DNA of 64,000 nt from the NCBI GenBank assembly GCA_947581855.1, contig CANPVZ010000003.1:1-64000 (forward strand), written 5' to 3'. How positions within the stretch are numbered: position 1 is the stretch's first letter; each line of letters opens with the position of its first letter. The notes beneath the pieces were generated by a model. The model saw only the letters and a list, made by a program, of their open reading frames with translations. It did not search any database and was not told where the DNA came from. Source of the stretch: an uncultured Phocaeicola sp. Lineage in GTDB: Bacteria; Bacteroidota; Bacteroidia; Bacteroidales; Bacteroidaceae. A program made the position numbers and the translations under genes. Below, piece by piece: positions 1-8,902 of this stretch.

Positions 1-74
1 CGCTTCAAGATGGGCTTGAACCAACGACCCCCTGATTAACAGTCAGGTGCTCTAACCAACTGAGCTATTGAAGC
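1..74 (-). tRNA. tRNA-Asn (GTT), copy 1
   Basis: The reverse strand folds as a 74-nt tRNA. The acceptor stem is GCTTCAA/TTGAAGC, the D stem GCTC/GAGC, and the anticodon arm CCTGA-CTGTTAA-TCAGG gives anticodon GTT (Asn). G73 is the discriminator, as usual for tRNA-Asn, and no CCA is encoded. The T stem GTTGG/CCATC has one T-T mismatch at position 50-64. It is identical to the second copy 24 bp upstream in the direction of transcription, so the two are probably cotranscribed from the promoter at 196-226. Confidence 0.93.
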
Positions 75-98
75 ATGCAATTCCTTTATTTCATAGAG

Positions 99-172
99 CG
101 CTTCAAGATGGGCTTGAACCAACGACCCCCTGATTAACAGTCAGGTGCTCTAACCAACTGAGCTATTGAAGC
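99..172 (-). tRNA. tRNA-Asn (GTT), copy 2
   Basis: Sequence-identical to the tRNA-Asn at 1-74, including the T-T mismatch in the T stem. It is the promoter-proximal member of a tandem pair. Complete identity over 74 nt suggests a recent duplication or ongoing gene conversion. The mature 5' end lies about 20 nt downstream of the predicted transcription start. Confidence 0.93.
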
Positions 173-195
173 ATGTTCTTTATCGAATTGCGGTG

Positions 196-226
196 CAAAA
201 TTAATAGGAAATATTGAATTATGCAA
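196..226 (-). promoter_or_regulatory. Promoter for the tRNA-Asn pair
   Basis: On the minus strand TAATTTTG (196-203) matches the Bacteroidetes -7 consensus TAnnTTTG. A TTG lies 20 bp upstream (224-226) at the -33 position. Transcription would start near 190, shortly before the tRNA 5' end at 172. The -33 element abuts the -7 box of the divergent kinase gene, so the two promoters overlap. Confidence 0.6.
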
Positions 227-234
227 TATCTTTG
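227..234 (+). promoter_or_regulatory. Promoter -7 box for the PfkB-family kinase
   Basis: TATCTTTG matches TAnnTTTG and lies 17 bp before the ATG at 252, which predicts a very short leader. No clear TTTG is found at -33. Confidence 0.5.
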
Positions 235-251
235 CAGAAAATTTGTAAGAA

Positions 252-1238
252 ATGGATAAAATAATTGGTTTAGGTAATGCTCTTGTTGATGTATTGATTA
301 CGTTGGATAGTGATATGGCACTACAAGAAATGCAATTACCAAAAGGGAGTATGCAACTTATAACTGAAGAAAAATTGTCCCAAATGTATCGCAAATTTGT
401 AACCACAAAGACGCCTCGGGCTACGGGTGGTTCAGCTGGAAATACGATATTAGCATTGGCTAATTTGGGGGTAACTCCAGGCTTTATAGGCAAGGTGGGG
501 CGTGATGAAATGGCAGATTTTTTTCGTAATAATTGTATTCGGCACGGTATAGATGCTCGGCTACTTGAAAGTGGTTTGCCAACGGGGATTGCTTCTACTT
601 TTATCTCTCCGGATGGTGAACGTACTTTCGGCACTTATTTGGGAGCAGCCTCTACTCTGAAAGCCGAGGATTTGTCGTTGAGCATGTTCGTGAACTATTC
701 TTATTTATACATCGAAGGATATTTGGTGCAAAATCATGAAATGATTTTGCGTGCTATGGAATTGGGGAAGCAAGCGGGATTGCAGATATGTCTCGACTTG
801 GCAAGCTATAATATTGTAGCTGAAGATTTGGAGTTTATTGCTGATTTGATAGAAAGATATGTTGATATCGTATTTTCTAACGAAGAAGAAGCACGTGCTT
901 TTACTGGACAGGAGCCTGAGGTCGCTTTAGAGTTGATATCGCAAAAATGTAGTATTGCAGTGGTGAAATTGGGTGCTAAGGGGGCTTTGATAAAGAAAGG
1001 AAGCCAGGTGTTCTTCATCAATGCAGTAAAGGTTGATAATGTAATTGATACGACTGGAGCTGGTGATTATTTTTCTGCAGGTTTTTTATATGGTCTCACT
1101 ATAGGAACTTCTTTGGAGAAGTGCGGAAAGATAGGAGCTTTGTTGGCAACTTATATAATTCAGGTAGTTGGAACAACTTTATCAAACGAAAAGTGGAACG
1201 AAATAAAGTTAAATATTGACTTGATTTTGTCGGAATAG
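252..1238 (+). CDS. PfkB-family carbohydrate/adenosine kinase
   Basis: A 328-residue ribokinase-fold kinase. The N-terminal PfkB signature GGSAGNT is at residues 59-65. The C-terminal signature DTTGAGDYFSAGF starts at residue 266; D272 is the expected catalytic base and the GAG turn forms the anion hole. The family phosphorylates sugars or nucleosides with ATP. Bacteroidales homologues of this length are usually annotated as adenosine kinase, but substrate cannot be read from the sequence. The ATG at 252 fits the upstream -7 box. It is cytosolic and divergent from the tRNA-Asn pair. The next gene begins 100 bp downstream. Confidence 0.88.
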   Translation: MDKIIGLGNALVDVLITLDSDMALQEMQLPKGSMQLITEEKLSQMYRKFVTTKTPRATGGSAGNTILALANLGVTPGFIGKVGRDEMADFFRNNCIRHGIDARLLESGLPTGIASTFISPDGERTFGTYLGAASTLKAEDLSLSMFVNYSYLYIEGYLVQNHEMILRAMELGKQAGLQICLDLASYNIVAEDLEFIADLIERYVDIVFSNEEEARAFTGQEPEVALELISQKCSIAVVKLGAKGALIKKGSQVFFINAVKVDNVIDTTGAGDYFSAGFLYGLTIGTSLEKCGKIGALLATYIIQVVGTTLSNEKWNEIKLNIDLILSE

Positions 1239-1338
1239 TTTGTTTGTATTCTACTTTTGTAGAAAAATAGGATGAATAATTGTAGTTTCGTCAGTTTGCC
1301 AAATAAAAGCTGGTGTATGACATAGTGATTAATAAATT

Positions 1339-3030
1339 ATGAAGAAGTTTGTAAATAAAAAACTGGCCATTGCATTAGGTATTGTGTTTATTGCTTGTAG
1401 CTTGTTTAGTTTTAAGGGTGATAATCGTAACTTTCAGATATCTAAAAATTTGGATATATTCAATTCTGTATTTAAGGAGTTGGACTTGTTCTACGTAGAT
1501 ACGATAGATCCGGAAAAGGTAATTAGTGTGGGAATAAAAGCCATGTTGGAACAATTGGATCCTTATACTGTATATTACCCCGAAGATCAGTCGGAAGATT
1601 TAAAAATGATGACAACCGGTAAATATGCAGGGATAGGCTCTGTAATTCGTTTTCACAAAAAGAAAAACCATGTAGTTATTGCTGAGCCTTATGAAAATAT
1701 GCCTGCTGCAGAGGTTGGTTTAAGGGCTGGTGATGTGCTGTTGGAAATTGATGGAAAGGACCTTTCTGGTAAGTCCACATCGGAAGTAAGTGATATGTTG
1801 AGGGGTGAAGCAGGCACTAGCTTTATGTTAAAAGTAGAACGCCCGGGGACTCTGCAACCGATAGAATTTAAAATTACTCGTAAAAATGTCCAGACTCCTG
1901 CAGTTCCTTATTATGGAATGATGGACGAACAAGTTGGGTATATTTTGTTGAGCAGTTTTACGGAGAACTGTTCCCGTGATGTTCGAAGAGCCTTGATTGA
2001 TTTAAAGCAGAAAGGGGCTACTTCTTTAGTGCTTGATTTGAGAGGTAATCATGGTGGATTGATGGGTGAAGCCGTTGAAATCCTTAATTTATTTTTACCG
2101 AAAGGCGTGGAAGTGCTCTCTACAAAAGGTAAATTGAAACAAGCATCTTCTGTAAGCAAAACTACAAAAGAACCTTTGGATGTGAGTATGCCGTTAGCTG
2201 TGTTGGTAGATGAAGAATCTGCTTCTGCCTCTGAGATTGTAGCAGGCGCTTTGCAGGATTTAGACCGGGCGGTGATTGTTGGAACACGTACATATGGGAA
2301 AGGGTTGGTGCAAATTATTCGGGATTTGCCTTATAGTGGAAATCTCAAAATAACCACATCGAAATATTATATACCAAGCGGACGTTGTGTACAAGCTATA
2401 AATTATCAGAATCGAGATGCCATAGGTCGTCCGGAACGTATCCCCGATAGCCTTACTCATGTGTTTCATACGGCTGCAGGGCGTGAAGTGCGAGACGGTG
2501 GCGGGGTGACGCCAGATATTATTGTGAAAGAAGAGAAACTTCCAACTATATTATATTATTTGGTAAATGATGATGTGCTGTTTGATTATGCAACGGATTA
2601 TTGCCTTAAAAATCCGGTAATAGCAACTCCGGAGACCTTTACTTTGTCGGATGAGGATTATGCGGATTTCAAGGAACAAGTGAAGAAATCAGACTTTACT
2701 TATGATAAAGAAAGTGAGAAGGCTTTGAAGGCGCTTAAAGAAATTGCTGGAATTGAAGGGTACATAGAAGATGCAAGCCCCGAATTTGAAGCACTTGAAA
2801 GGAAGCTGACTCATAATTTGGAACGTGATCTGGATCATTTTTCAAAAGATATTAAACGATTGATAGAAGATGAAATTATAAAACGTAACTACTTTCAAAA
2901 AGGAGCTATCATTCAACAACTGAAAGATGATTCCGATTTGAAAGAAGCTATAAGGATTCTTGCAGATCAAACTGCTTATAAGAAGGTATTGGCGCCGGTT
3001 GTTACCAATCAATTGACGTCATCGAAATAA
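1339..3030 (+). CDS. S41-family C-terminal processing protease (CtpA/Prc-like)
   Basis: 563 residues. An N-terminal hydrophobic segment (residues 8-24) should anchor it in, or export it across, the inner membrane. A PDZ domain (about 90-170) recognises substrate C termini. The S41 protease core follows, with the Ser-Lys dyad inferred as S296 (in SASASE) and K321 (in YGKG) by comparison with Prc. A charged, helical C-terminal region follows. It probably acts in the periplasm on tail-exposed or damaged proteins. Its last 29 bp overlap the convergent small membrane-protein gene. TACTTTTG at 1252-1259 is a possible -7 box. Confidence 0.93.
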   Translation: MKKFVNKKLAIALGIVFIACSLFSFKGDNRNFQISKNLDIFNSVFKELDLFYVDTIDPEKVISVGIKAMLEQLDPYTVYYPEDQSEDLKMMTTGKYAGIGSVIRFHKKKNHVVIAEPYENMPAAEVGLRAGDVLLEIDGKDLSGKSTSEVSDMLRGEAGTSFMLKVERPGTLQPIEFKITRKNVQTPAVPYYGMMDEQVGYILLSSFTENCSRDVRRALIDLKQKGATSLVLDLRGNHGGLMGEAVEILNLFLPKGVEVLSTKGKLKQASSVSKTTKEPLDVSMPLAVLVDEESASASEIVAGALQDLDRAVIVGTRTYGKGLVQIIRDLPYSGNLKITTSKYYIPSGRCVQAINYQNRDAIGRPERIPDSLTHVFHTAAGREVRDGGGVTPDIIVKEEKLPTILYYLVNDDVLFDYATDYCLKNPVIATPETFTLSDEDYADFKEQVKKSDFTYDKESEKALKALKEIAGIEGYIEDASPEFEALERKLTHNLERDLDHFSKDIKRLIEDEIIKRNYFQKGAIIQQLKDDSDLKEAIRILADQTAYKKVLAPVVTNQLTSSK

Positions 3031-3406
3031 TTTCACCTTTTTTTCGAAGAATTATGCGTCCACCTTTTTCTTTTAAGTTAAAGGTGGTCACTTTATCAGT
3101 ATGGTTGTTTACTACAAGCAGAGCATTGGTATCATTAAAGCGCTTTATTTGTAACCGGAGTGTATCAGTGTCCACATTTTGGTTGAATAGTAAACTGTCA
3201 TTTATATAAATGGAAACGGATTCACCCATAAATCCGTTTTTTAATTCAATTTGATATATATCATTATAAGTTACAGGCTGTTCTGATTTATGGTTCATTC
3301 GAAGAGCTAATAAAGTAAAAAGAACTACAACACAAATTACTGCGAAAGCTAAAATACCGGCGCCTATCATGAACTGTTTATTGGGGTTATGAAGTCTTTT
3401 ATGCAT
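3002..3406 (-). CDS. Small membrane-anchored protein of unknown function
   Basis: 134 residues. A basic N terminus is followed by one strong transmembrane helix (about residues 13-35) and a roughly 95-residue extracytoplasmic domain rich in beta-forming residues, with repeated polar/hydrophobic alternation up to the C terminus. I do not recognise the domain. It overlaps the 3' end of the S41 protease gene tail to tail (3002-3030). The ATG at 3406 lies in AT-rich intergenic DNA shared divergently with the rimP promoter. The type II membrane topology suggests an envelope role; anything further would be a guess. Confidence 0.7.
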   Translation of the reverse strand: MHKRLHNPNKQFMIGAGILAFAVICVVVLFTLLALRMNHKSEQPVTYNDIYQIELKNGFMGESVSIYINDSLLFNQNVDTDTLRLQIKRFNDTNALLVVNNHTDKVTTFNLKEKGGRIILRKKGEIISMTSIDW

Positions 3407-3464
3407 GGGGATATTATTTATGGGTTAATTAATTCTCGCAAAAATAATATTTTTTCTTTAAATC

Positions 3465-3495
3465 TTTGTGGTTGATGCGATTATTTGTATATTTG
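3465..3495 (+). promoter_or_regulatory. Promoter of the rimP-nusA-infB operon
   Basis: TTTG at 3465-3468, then exactly 19 bp, then TATATTTG at 3488-3495. This is a full match to the Bacteroidetes -33/-7 consensus (TTTG-N19-TAnnTTTG) and the best promoter in the window. The predicted start is near 3500, so the mRNA would begin only a few bases before the mini-ORF at 3504. Confidence 0.8.
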
Positions 3496-3503
3496 CAAAC
3501 GAA

Positions 3504-3563
3504 ATGGATGAAAATGTGAAGGGGCTTTCTAGAGCCCTTTTTTTATTCTTAATAGTGAATTGA
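3504..3563 (+). CDS. Putative leader peptide of the rimP operon
   Basis: A 19-codon ORF, MDENVKGLSRALFLFLIVN, starts about 4 nt after the predicted transcription start. Its TGA at 3561-3563 is immediately followed, in the same frame, by the rimP ATG at 3564. The attenuator-like hairpin (3521-3544) lies inside it, so a translating ribosome would cover the hairpin. Whether it is translated is unknown. Position, frame and overlap with the hairpin are the only support. Confidence 0.35.
   Translation: MDENVKGLSRALFLFLIVN
3521..3544 (+). terminator. Attenuator-like hairpin in the rimP leader
   Basis: GGGCT (3522-3526) pairs with AGCCC (3533-3537) and is followed directly by seven T residues, the form of an intrinsic terminator. 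It sits about 20-45 nt into the predicted transcript and upstream of rimP. In E. coli the rimP-nusA-infB leader is attenuated and autoregulated by NusA; an analogous role here is inference. Confidence 0.55.
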
Positions 3564-4031
3564 ATGATAGACAAAAATCTAGTTAGTAACATTGTGGAAG
3601 AGTGGCTTCGGGGAAAAGACTATTTTTTAGTAGATATAACCGTAAGTCCGGATGATAAAATCGTGGTGGAAATTGACCATGCAGAAGGTGTATGGATTGA
3701 AGATTGTGTAGAATTGAGCCGATTTATTGAATCGAAATTGAACCGGGAAGAAGAGGACTTTGAGTTGGAAGTAGGATCGGCAGGAATCGGTCAGCCTTTT
3801 AAAGTTCTTCAACAATATAAGAATCATGTAGGAAAAGAAGTGGAGACTTTGATAAAAGACGGTCGAAAAATCACAGGCATCTTGAAGATGGCAGACGACA
3901 ATCATTTTGTAGTAACTGTCGTTAAGAAAGTGAAAATAGAAGGGGCTAAGCGTCCGCAATTGGTGGAAGAGGATGTGCTGCTTGATTATAATGAAGTAAA
4001 ATATACTAAATATCTAATTAGTTTTAAATAG
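3564..4031 (+). CDS. rimP: Ribosome maturation factor RimP
   Basis: 155 residues. It has the two-domain RimP layout: an N-terminal alpha/beta domain (residues 1-75, with the characteristic LSRFIESKL and LEVGSAGI segments) and a C-terminal Sm-like beta barrel. It binds the 30S subunit during assembly. It is the first structural gene of a forward operon with nusA (5 bp downstream) and infB, the conserved bacterial order. The ATG directly follows the stop of a possible in-frame leader peptide. Confidence 0.96.
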   Translation: MIDKNLVSNIVEEWLRGKDYFLVDITVSPDDKIVVEIDHAEGVWIEDCVELSRFIESKLNREEEDFELEVGSAGIGQPFKVLQQYKNHVGKEVETLIKDGRKITGILKMADDNHFVVTVVKKVKIEGAKRPQLVEEDVLLDYNEVKYTKYLISFK

Positions 4032-4036
4032 AAGTT

Positions 4037-5293
4037 ATGGCTAAGAAAGAGGAAACAATCAGTTTGATTGATACATTTTCGGAATTTAAAGAATTGAAAA
4101 ACATCGATAGAACCACGATGGTGAGTGTGCTCGAGGAGAGTTTCCGCAGTGTGATTGCAAAGATGTTCGGTACTGATGAAAATTATGATGTAATTGTAAA
4201 TCCCGATAAAGGCGATTTCGAAATTTGGCGGAATCGTGAAGTGGTGGAAGATGAGAATTTGACAAATCCGAATATGCAGATCTCTTTATCGGAAGCGCAA
4301 AAAATAGATGCTTCATATGAAGTAGGTGAGGAAGTGACGGATGAAGTGATTTTTGCCAATTTCGGACGCCGTGCTATTTTGAACTTACGTCAAACATTAG
4401 CTTCTAAGATATTAGAATTGGAAAAAGACAGTTTATATAATAAATATACTGATAAGGTGGGCGAGGTGATCAGCGCTGAGGTTTACCAAATATGGAAGAA
4501 AGAAATGCTGTTACTAGATGATGAGGGCAATGAATTGCTTCTTCCGAAATCTGAGCAAATTCCCAGTGATTTTTATCGCAAGGGGGAAACTGTAAGAGCG
4601 GTAGTGGCTCGTGTAGATAATACTAATAATAATCCGAAAATTATTTTGAGTCGTACTTCGCCGGTCTTTTTACAACGTTTATTTGAAATGGAAGTTCCTG
4701 AAATCAATGATGGATTGATAACCATTAAAAAGATAGCTCGTATACCTGGTGAACGTGCTAAAATTGCGGTGGAATCGTATGATGACCGTATTGATCCGGT
4801 GGGAGCTTGCGTAGGTGTGAAAGGTGCGCGCATTCATGGAATTGTGCGGGAACTTCGTAATGAGAACATAGATGTGATTAATTATACATCTAATATGTCT
4901 CTATTTATACAACGTGCGTTGAATCCGGCTAAGATTTCTTCAATTCGTTTGGATGAAGAAAATCGCAAAGCGGAAGTTTATCTGAAGCCGGAGGAAGTCT
5001 CTTTAGCGATCGGTAAAGGCGGTTTGAATATTAAACTAGCCAGTATGCTTACCGAGTATACGATAGATGTGTTCCGTGAATTGGATGAAACGGCAGATGA
5101 AGAGGATATCTATTTGGACGAATTCAAGGATGAAATTGACGAATGGGTAATTAATGCTATAAAAGGCATTGGTATTGATACGGCAAAAGGCGTATTGAAT
5201 GCTCCTCGCGAAATGCTCATCGAAAAAGCGGATCTTGAAGAAGATACAGTTGATGATGTATTGAGAATTTTAAAGGCAGAATTTGAGGAGTAA
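4037..5293 (+). CDS. nusA: Transcription termination/antitermination factor NusA
   Basis: 418 residues. In order: N-terminal RNA polymerase-binding domain (about 1-130), S1 domain (about 135-205), then KH1 and KH2 (about 230-350; KH motifs VGVKGARIHGIV and IGKGGLNIKLA). A short helix-hairpin-helix-like tail replaces the duplicated acidic repeats of enterobacterial NusA. It modulates pausing, termination and antitermination. It lies 3 bp upstream of infB and 5 bp after rimP, so the three are clearly cotranscribed. The attenuator in the leader is a plausible target for its autoregulation. Confidence 0.97.
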   Translation: MAKKEETISLIDTFSEFKELKNIDRTTMVSVLEESFRSVIAKMFGTDENYDVIVNPDKGDFEIWRNREVVEDENLTNPNMQISLSEAQKIDASYEVGEEVTDEVIFANFGRRAILNLRQTLASKILELEKDSLYNKYTDKVGEVISAEVYQIWKKEMLLLDDEGNELLLPKSEQIPSDFYRKGETVRAVVARVDNTNNNPKIILSRTSPVFLQRLFEMEVPEINDGLITIKKIARIPGERAKIAVESYDDRIDPVGACVGVKGARIHGIVRELRNENIDVINYTSNMSLFIQRALNPAKISSIRLDEENRKAEVYLKPEEVSLAIGKGGLNIKLASMLTEYTIDVFRELDETADEEDIYLDEFKDEIDEWVINAIKGIGIDTAKGVLNAPREMLIEKADLEEDTVDDVLRILKAEFEE

Positions 5294-5296
5294 AGT

Positions 5297-8200
5297 ATGA
5301 CGATTAGATTAAACAAAGTAACAAGAGATTTAAATGTAGGAATAACGACGGTCGTCGAGTTTTTGCAGAAGAAAGGGTTCGCTGATATTAAGGCAAATCC
5401 TAATACAAAAATTACAGAAGAACAATATGCTTTGCTCGTGAAAGAGTTTAGTAAAGATAAGAATCTGCGGCTCGAATCTGAAAAATTTATTCAGGAACGT
5501 CAAAATAAAGATCGCAATAAAGCTTCAATTTCAATTGATGGTTTTAAAGAAGTGTCAGCAGAAGTAGAAAAGAAATCAAAAGATGAGGTTGTAAAAACAG
5601 TCGTGCCCGAGAGCGCGCGTCCTAAATTCAAACCGGTAGGGAAAATTGACTTGGAAAGTTTGAATAGAAGAAAACCTTCTTTTAAGAAAGAAAATGAGGA
5701 ACCGGTTGCTGAATCCGTGAAGAAAGAGGCTTCGGGGATGGCAGAGGGAATAGTGGAACCTTCTGTAATAGAAACGGAACAGCCAATAGAAAATATGGTT
5801 ATGCCTCAAGAAGAGATTAAAGAGATGAATATAAAAACGGAAGATCCTATAGAGGTAGAACAACAACCTGTTGAGAATGAATCGCTTTCCGTGTCGGAAG
5901 AAGTAAAAGAAGAAGTGATTTCATCACAAGAAATGGAAAAAGAAGAGAATGTGACGGATGATGGAGTGTTTAAAATCCGTCAACCAGAGTTTGTTTCAAA
6001 AATAAATGTAGTAGGTCAGATTGACCTTGCTGCATTAAATCAGTCTACTCGTCCGAAAAAGAAAACGAAAGAAGAGAAACGGAAAGAACGAGAAGAGAAA
6101 GAAAAACTCCGTCTGGAGCAGAAGAAACAGATGAAAGATGCTATTATCAAGGAAATCAGAAAGGTTGATGATAAGGTGCAGAAATCAGGAGACACGGATG
6201 AGGATAGTAAAAAGAATAAGAAGAAGAGAAGCCGGATAAATAAAGAACGGGTTGATATTAATACCGTAGGTACGAATGGCCGTTTTGTGAATGGAGAGAA
6301 AGGTGGTAATAATGCCAGTAAACCTGCTTCTCTACAAGGAGGTAATGCTAAGCATGGAGGGAAGGACCGTTTCAAAAAAACCTTTACCAAAGTGGAAGTT
6401 AGTGACGAGGATGTTGCTAAACAGGTAAAGGAAACGCTGGCTCGTTTAACAAATAAAGGTAAAACGAAGACCTCTAAATACCGTAAAGAAAAAAGAGAGT
6501 CGGTAATGTCACGTCAGCAGGAACTGGAAAACCTGGAAATGGCAGAAAGTAAGATCTTGAAACTGACGGAATTCGTAACTGCCAATGAACTTGCCAGTAT
6601 GATGGATGTACCAGTTACTAAAGTCATCGGAACATGTATGAGTATTGGTATTATGGTATCTATTAACCAGCGTTTGGATGCGGAAACAATTAATCTTGTA
6701 GCGGAAGAATTTGGTTTTAAAACCGAATATGTCAGTGCTGAAGTTGCGGAGGCCATTACCGAGGAAGAGGACAGAGAAGAAGATTTGCAACCTCGTGCTC
6801 CGATTGTTACTGTGATGGGACACGTTGACCATGGAAAAACTTCTTTGCTCGACTATATTCGTAAAGCTAATGTAATTGCCGGTGAAGCCGGAGGTATTAC
6901 TCAACATATCGGTGCATACAATGTGAAATTAGAAGACGGACGTCATATTACATTCCTCGATACGCCTGGACACGAGGCGTTTACGGCAATGCGTGCCCGT
7001 GGAGCTAAAGTGACGGATATCGCTATTATCATTGTAGCTGCCGATGATAATGTGATGCCTCAGACAAAGGAAGCTATCAATCATGCGATGGCTGCTGGGG
7101 TACCTATTGTCTTTGCCATTAATAAAATAGATAAGCCGACTGCAAATCCTGATAAAATTAAAGAGGAACTGGCTGCTATGAATTACCTGGTAGAAGAATG
7201 GGGTGGTAAATATCAATCGCAGGATATTTCAGCAAAGAAAGGTCTAGGTGTTGCCGATTTGATGGAAAAAGTCTTATTGGAGGCCGAGATGCTTGATTTG
7301 AAAGCTAATCCTAACCGTCGTGCAACCGGTTCCATCATAGAATCTACATTGGATAAAGGACGTGGATATATCGCAACTGTATTGGTGGCTAACGGTACTT
7401 TGAAGATGGGTGATATTGTATTGGCAGGAACAAATTACGGTAAAGTGAAGGCGATGTTCAATGAACGTAACCAGCGTATTAAAGAAGCTGGTCCGTCGGA
7501 ACCTGTATTGATATTGGGATTAAATGGTGCTCCTCAGGCTGGCGATGTATTCCATGTAATTGAAACAGAACAAGAGGCTCGTGAAATTGCGAACAAACGT
7601 GAACAATTACAACGTGAACAAGGCTTGCGTACGCAAAGATTGCTCACTTTGGATGAAGTGGGACGTCGTTTAGCTCTAGGTGATTTCCATGAACTGAATG
7701 TTATTGTGAAAGGTGACGTGGACGGTTCTATCGAGGCTTTGAGCGATTCGTTGATTAAGCTTTCTACTGAGAATGTTCAGGTTAATGTCATCCATAAGGC
7801 TGTAGGTCAGATTTCCGAATCGGATGTCAGCTTGGCAGCAGCTTCGGATGCAGTTATTATAGGTTTTCAGGTTCGTCCGTCTATGTCAGCTCGTAAGATT
7901 GCTGAGCAGGAAGGTGTTGATATTCGTCTTTATTCTATCATTTATGATGCGATTGAAGATGTAAAAGCTGCCATGGAGGGTATGCTGGCTCCGGAAGTGA
8001 AAGAAGAAGTGACTGCTACAATCGAAGTGCGTGAGGTGTTCCATATTACTAAGGTGGGAACTGTGGCCGGTGCCATTGTAAAAGAAGGTAAGGTGAAGCG
8101 TTCTGACAAGGCTCGGCTTATTCGTGACGGTATCGTCATCTTTACAGGTGAAATCAATGCTTTGAAACGTTTTAAGGATGATGTGAAAGAAGTTGCCGTA

Positions 8201-8299
8201 AACTTTGAGTGTGGTATTAGTCTACAGAATTATAACGATATTAAGGTAGGCGATATCATTGAAACATTCCAGGAAGTAGAAGTAAAAGCAACATTATAA
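5297..8299 (+). CDS. infB: Translation initiation factor IF-2
   Basis: 1000 residues. A long, charged, low-complexity N-terminal region (about 60-400, Lys/Glu/Val rich) precedes the second IF2 N-domain (about 420-490). The GTPase G domain follows, with G1 GHVDHGKT at 508-515, then DTPGHE and NKID. Domains II, III and IV form the fMet-tRNA binding end. It delivers initiator tRNA to the 30S subunit. The first residues, [22 protein letters not shown], form the small N-terminal IF2 helical domain. Length is typical of Bacteroidetes IF-2. A hairpin follows the stop before cvpA. Confidence 0.97.
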   Translation: MTIRLNKVTRDLNVGITTVVEFLQKKGFADIKANPNTKITEEQYALLVKEFSKDKNLRLESEKFIQERQNKDRNKASISIDGFKEVSAEVEKKSKDEVVKTVVPESARPKFKPVGKIDLESLNRRKPSFKKENEEPVAESVKKEASGMAEGIVEPSVIETEQPIENMVMPQEEIKEMNIKTEDPIEVEQQPVENESLSVSEEVKEEVISSQEMEKEENVTDDGVFKIRQPEFVSKINVVGQIDLAALNQSTRPKKKTKEEKRKEREEKEKLRLEQKKQMKDAIIKEIRKVDDKVQKSGDTDEDSKKNKKKRSRINKERVDINTVGTNGRFVNGEKGGNNASKPASLQGGNAKHGGKDRFKKTFTKVEVSDEDVAKQVKETLARLTNKGKTKTSKYRKEKRESVMSRQQELENLEMAESKILKLTEFVTANELASMMDVPVTKVIGTCMSIGIMVSINQRLDAETINLVAEEFGFKTEYVSAEVAEAITEEEDREEDLQPRAPIVTVMGHVDHGKTSLLDYIRKANVIAGEAGGITQHIGAYNVKLEDGRHITFLDTPGHEAFTAMRARGAKVTDIAIIIVAADDNVMPQTKEAINHAMAAGVPIVFAINKIDKPTANPDKIKEELAAMNYLVEEWGGKYQSQDISAKKGLGVADLMEKVLLEAEMLDLKANPNRRATGSIIESTLDKGRGYIATVLVANGTLKMGDIVLAGTNYGKVKAMFNERNQRIKEAGPSEPVLILGLNGAPQAGDVFHVIETEQEAREIANKREQLQREQGLRTQRLLTLDEVGRRLALGDFHELNVIVKGDVDGSIEALSDSLIKLSTENVQVNVIHKAVGQISESDVSLAAASDAVIIGFQVRPSMSARKIAEQEGVDIRLYSIIYDAIEDVKAAMEGMLAPEVKEEVTATIEVREVFHITKVGTVAGAIVKEGKVKRSDKARLIRDGIVIFTGEINALKRFKDDVKEVAVNFECGISLQNYNDIKVGDIIETFQEVEVKATL

Positions 8300-8336
8300 T
8301 ACTACAATGTGCCGGTAAGGCATTTCAAAACATTCG

Positions 8337-8377
8337 TGTGCCAATTGCCGAATTCTTAGATTTGCGTAATTGGCACA
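8337..8377. repeat. Inverted repeat between infB and cvpA
   Basis: TGTGCCAATT (8337-8346) and AATTGGCACA (8368-8377) form a perfect 10-bp stem with a 21-nt loop. There is no T run, so it is not a standard terminator. It may be a processing or stability hairpin inside the operon. The word AATTGGCACA also occurs in the large palindrome upstream of mgtC (57231-57240). Confidence 0.6.
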
Positions 8378-8398
8378 TTAATGTATCAGGTTAGGAAA

Positions 8399-8899
8399 AT
8401 GAATACGATAGATATCATAATTTTGGTATTACTTGGTATAGGGATGGTGGTTGGCCTTATGAAGGGCTTACTCAAACAGTTAGCTTCTATCATCGGGCTT
8501 ATTGCCGGTTTGCTGGTGGCGCGATCTTTATATGGTATGGTGGGAGAGAAGTTGGCACCTCAAATAGGCACATCCGTCACTGTGGCTCAAGTAATCTCTT
8601 TTATTGCTATCTGGGTGGCAATTCCTTTAATCTTATACATAATAGCTTCCATGCTGACCAAAGCGTTGGACGCTGTGCATCTGGGGGGAATCAATCGTCT
8701 TAGCGGGGCGTTGCTCGGCATATTAATGAATATATTGTGGATAGGGCTCTTTATCCAGGTGTTGCAATATATTGATTCTGATAATGTGTTAATTAGTAAA
8801 ACCAAGAAAGAAGATTCCTTGTTATATTACCCGGTTGAAAGAGTTACCGGACTTTTCTTTCCGGCCATTAAACAAGTTACCGAACAAATAATAAAGTAA
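8399..8899 (+). CDS. CvpA-family inner-membrane protein
   Basis: 166 residues from the ATG at 8399. I prefer this start to the in-frame ATG at 8381 because MNTIDIIILVLLG is the standard CvpA N terminus and a hairpin ends just before 8381. There are four predicted membrane helices (about 3-22, 26-45, 60-80, 100-122), with the GLMKGLLKQL motif after the first. E. coli CvpA affects colicin V production and envelope homeostasis; the molecular role is unknown. It lies between infB and sufB with 3 bp to sufB, so it is part of the same operon. Confidence 0.88.
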   Translation: MNTIDIIILVLLGIGMVVGLMKGLLKQLASIIGLIAGLLVARSLYGMVGEKLAPQIGTSVTVAQVISFIAIWVAIPLILYIIASMLTKALDAVHLGGINRLSGALLGILMNILWIGLFIQVLQYIDSDNVLISKTKKEDSLLYYPVERVTGLFFPAIKQVTEQIIK

Positions 8900-8902
8900 A
8901 CT

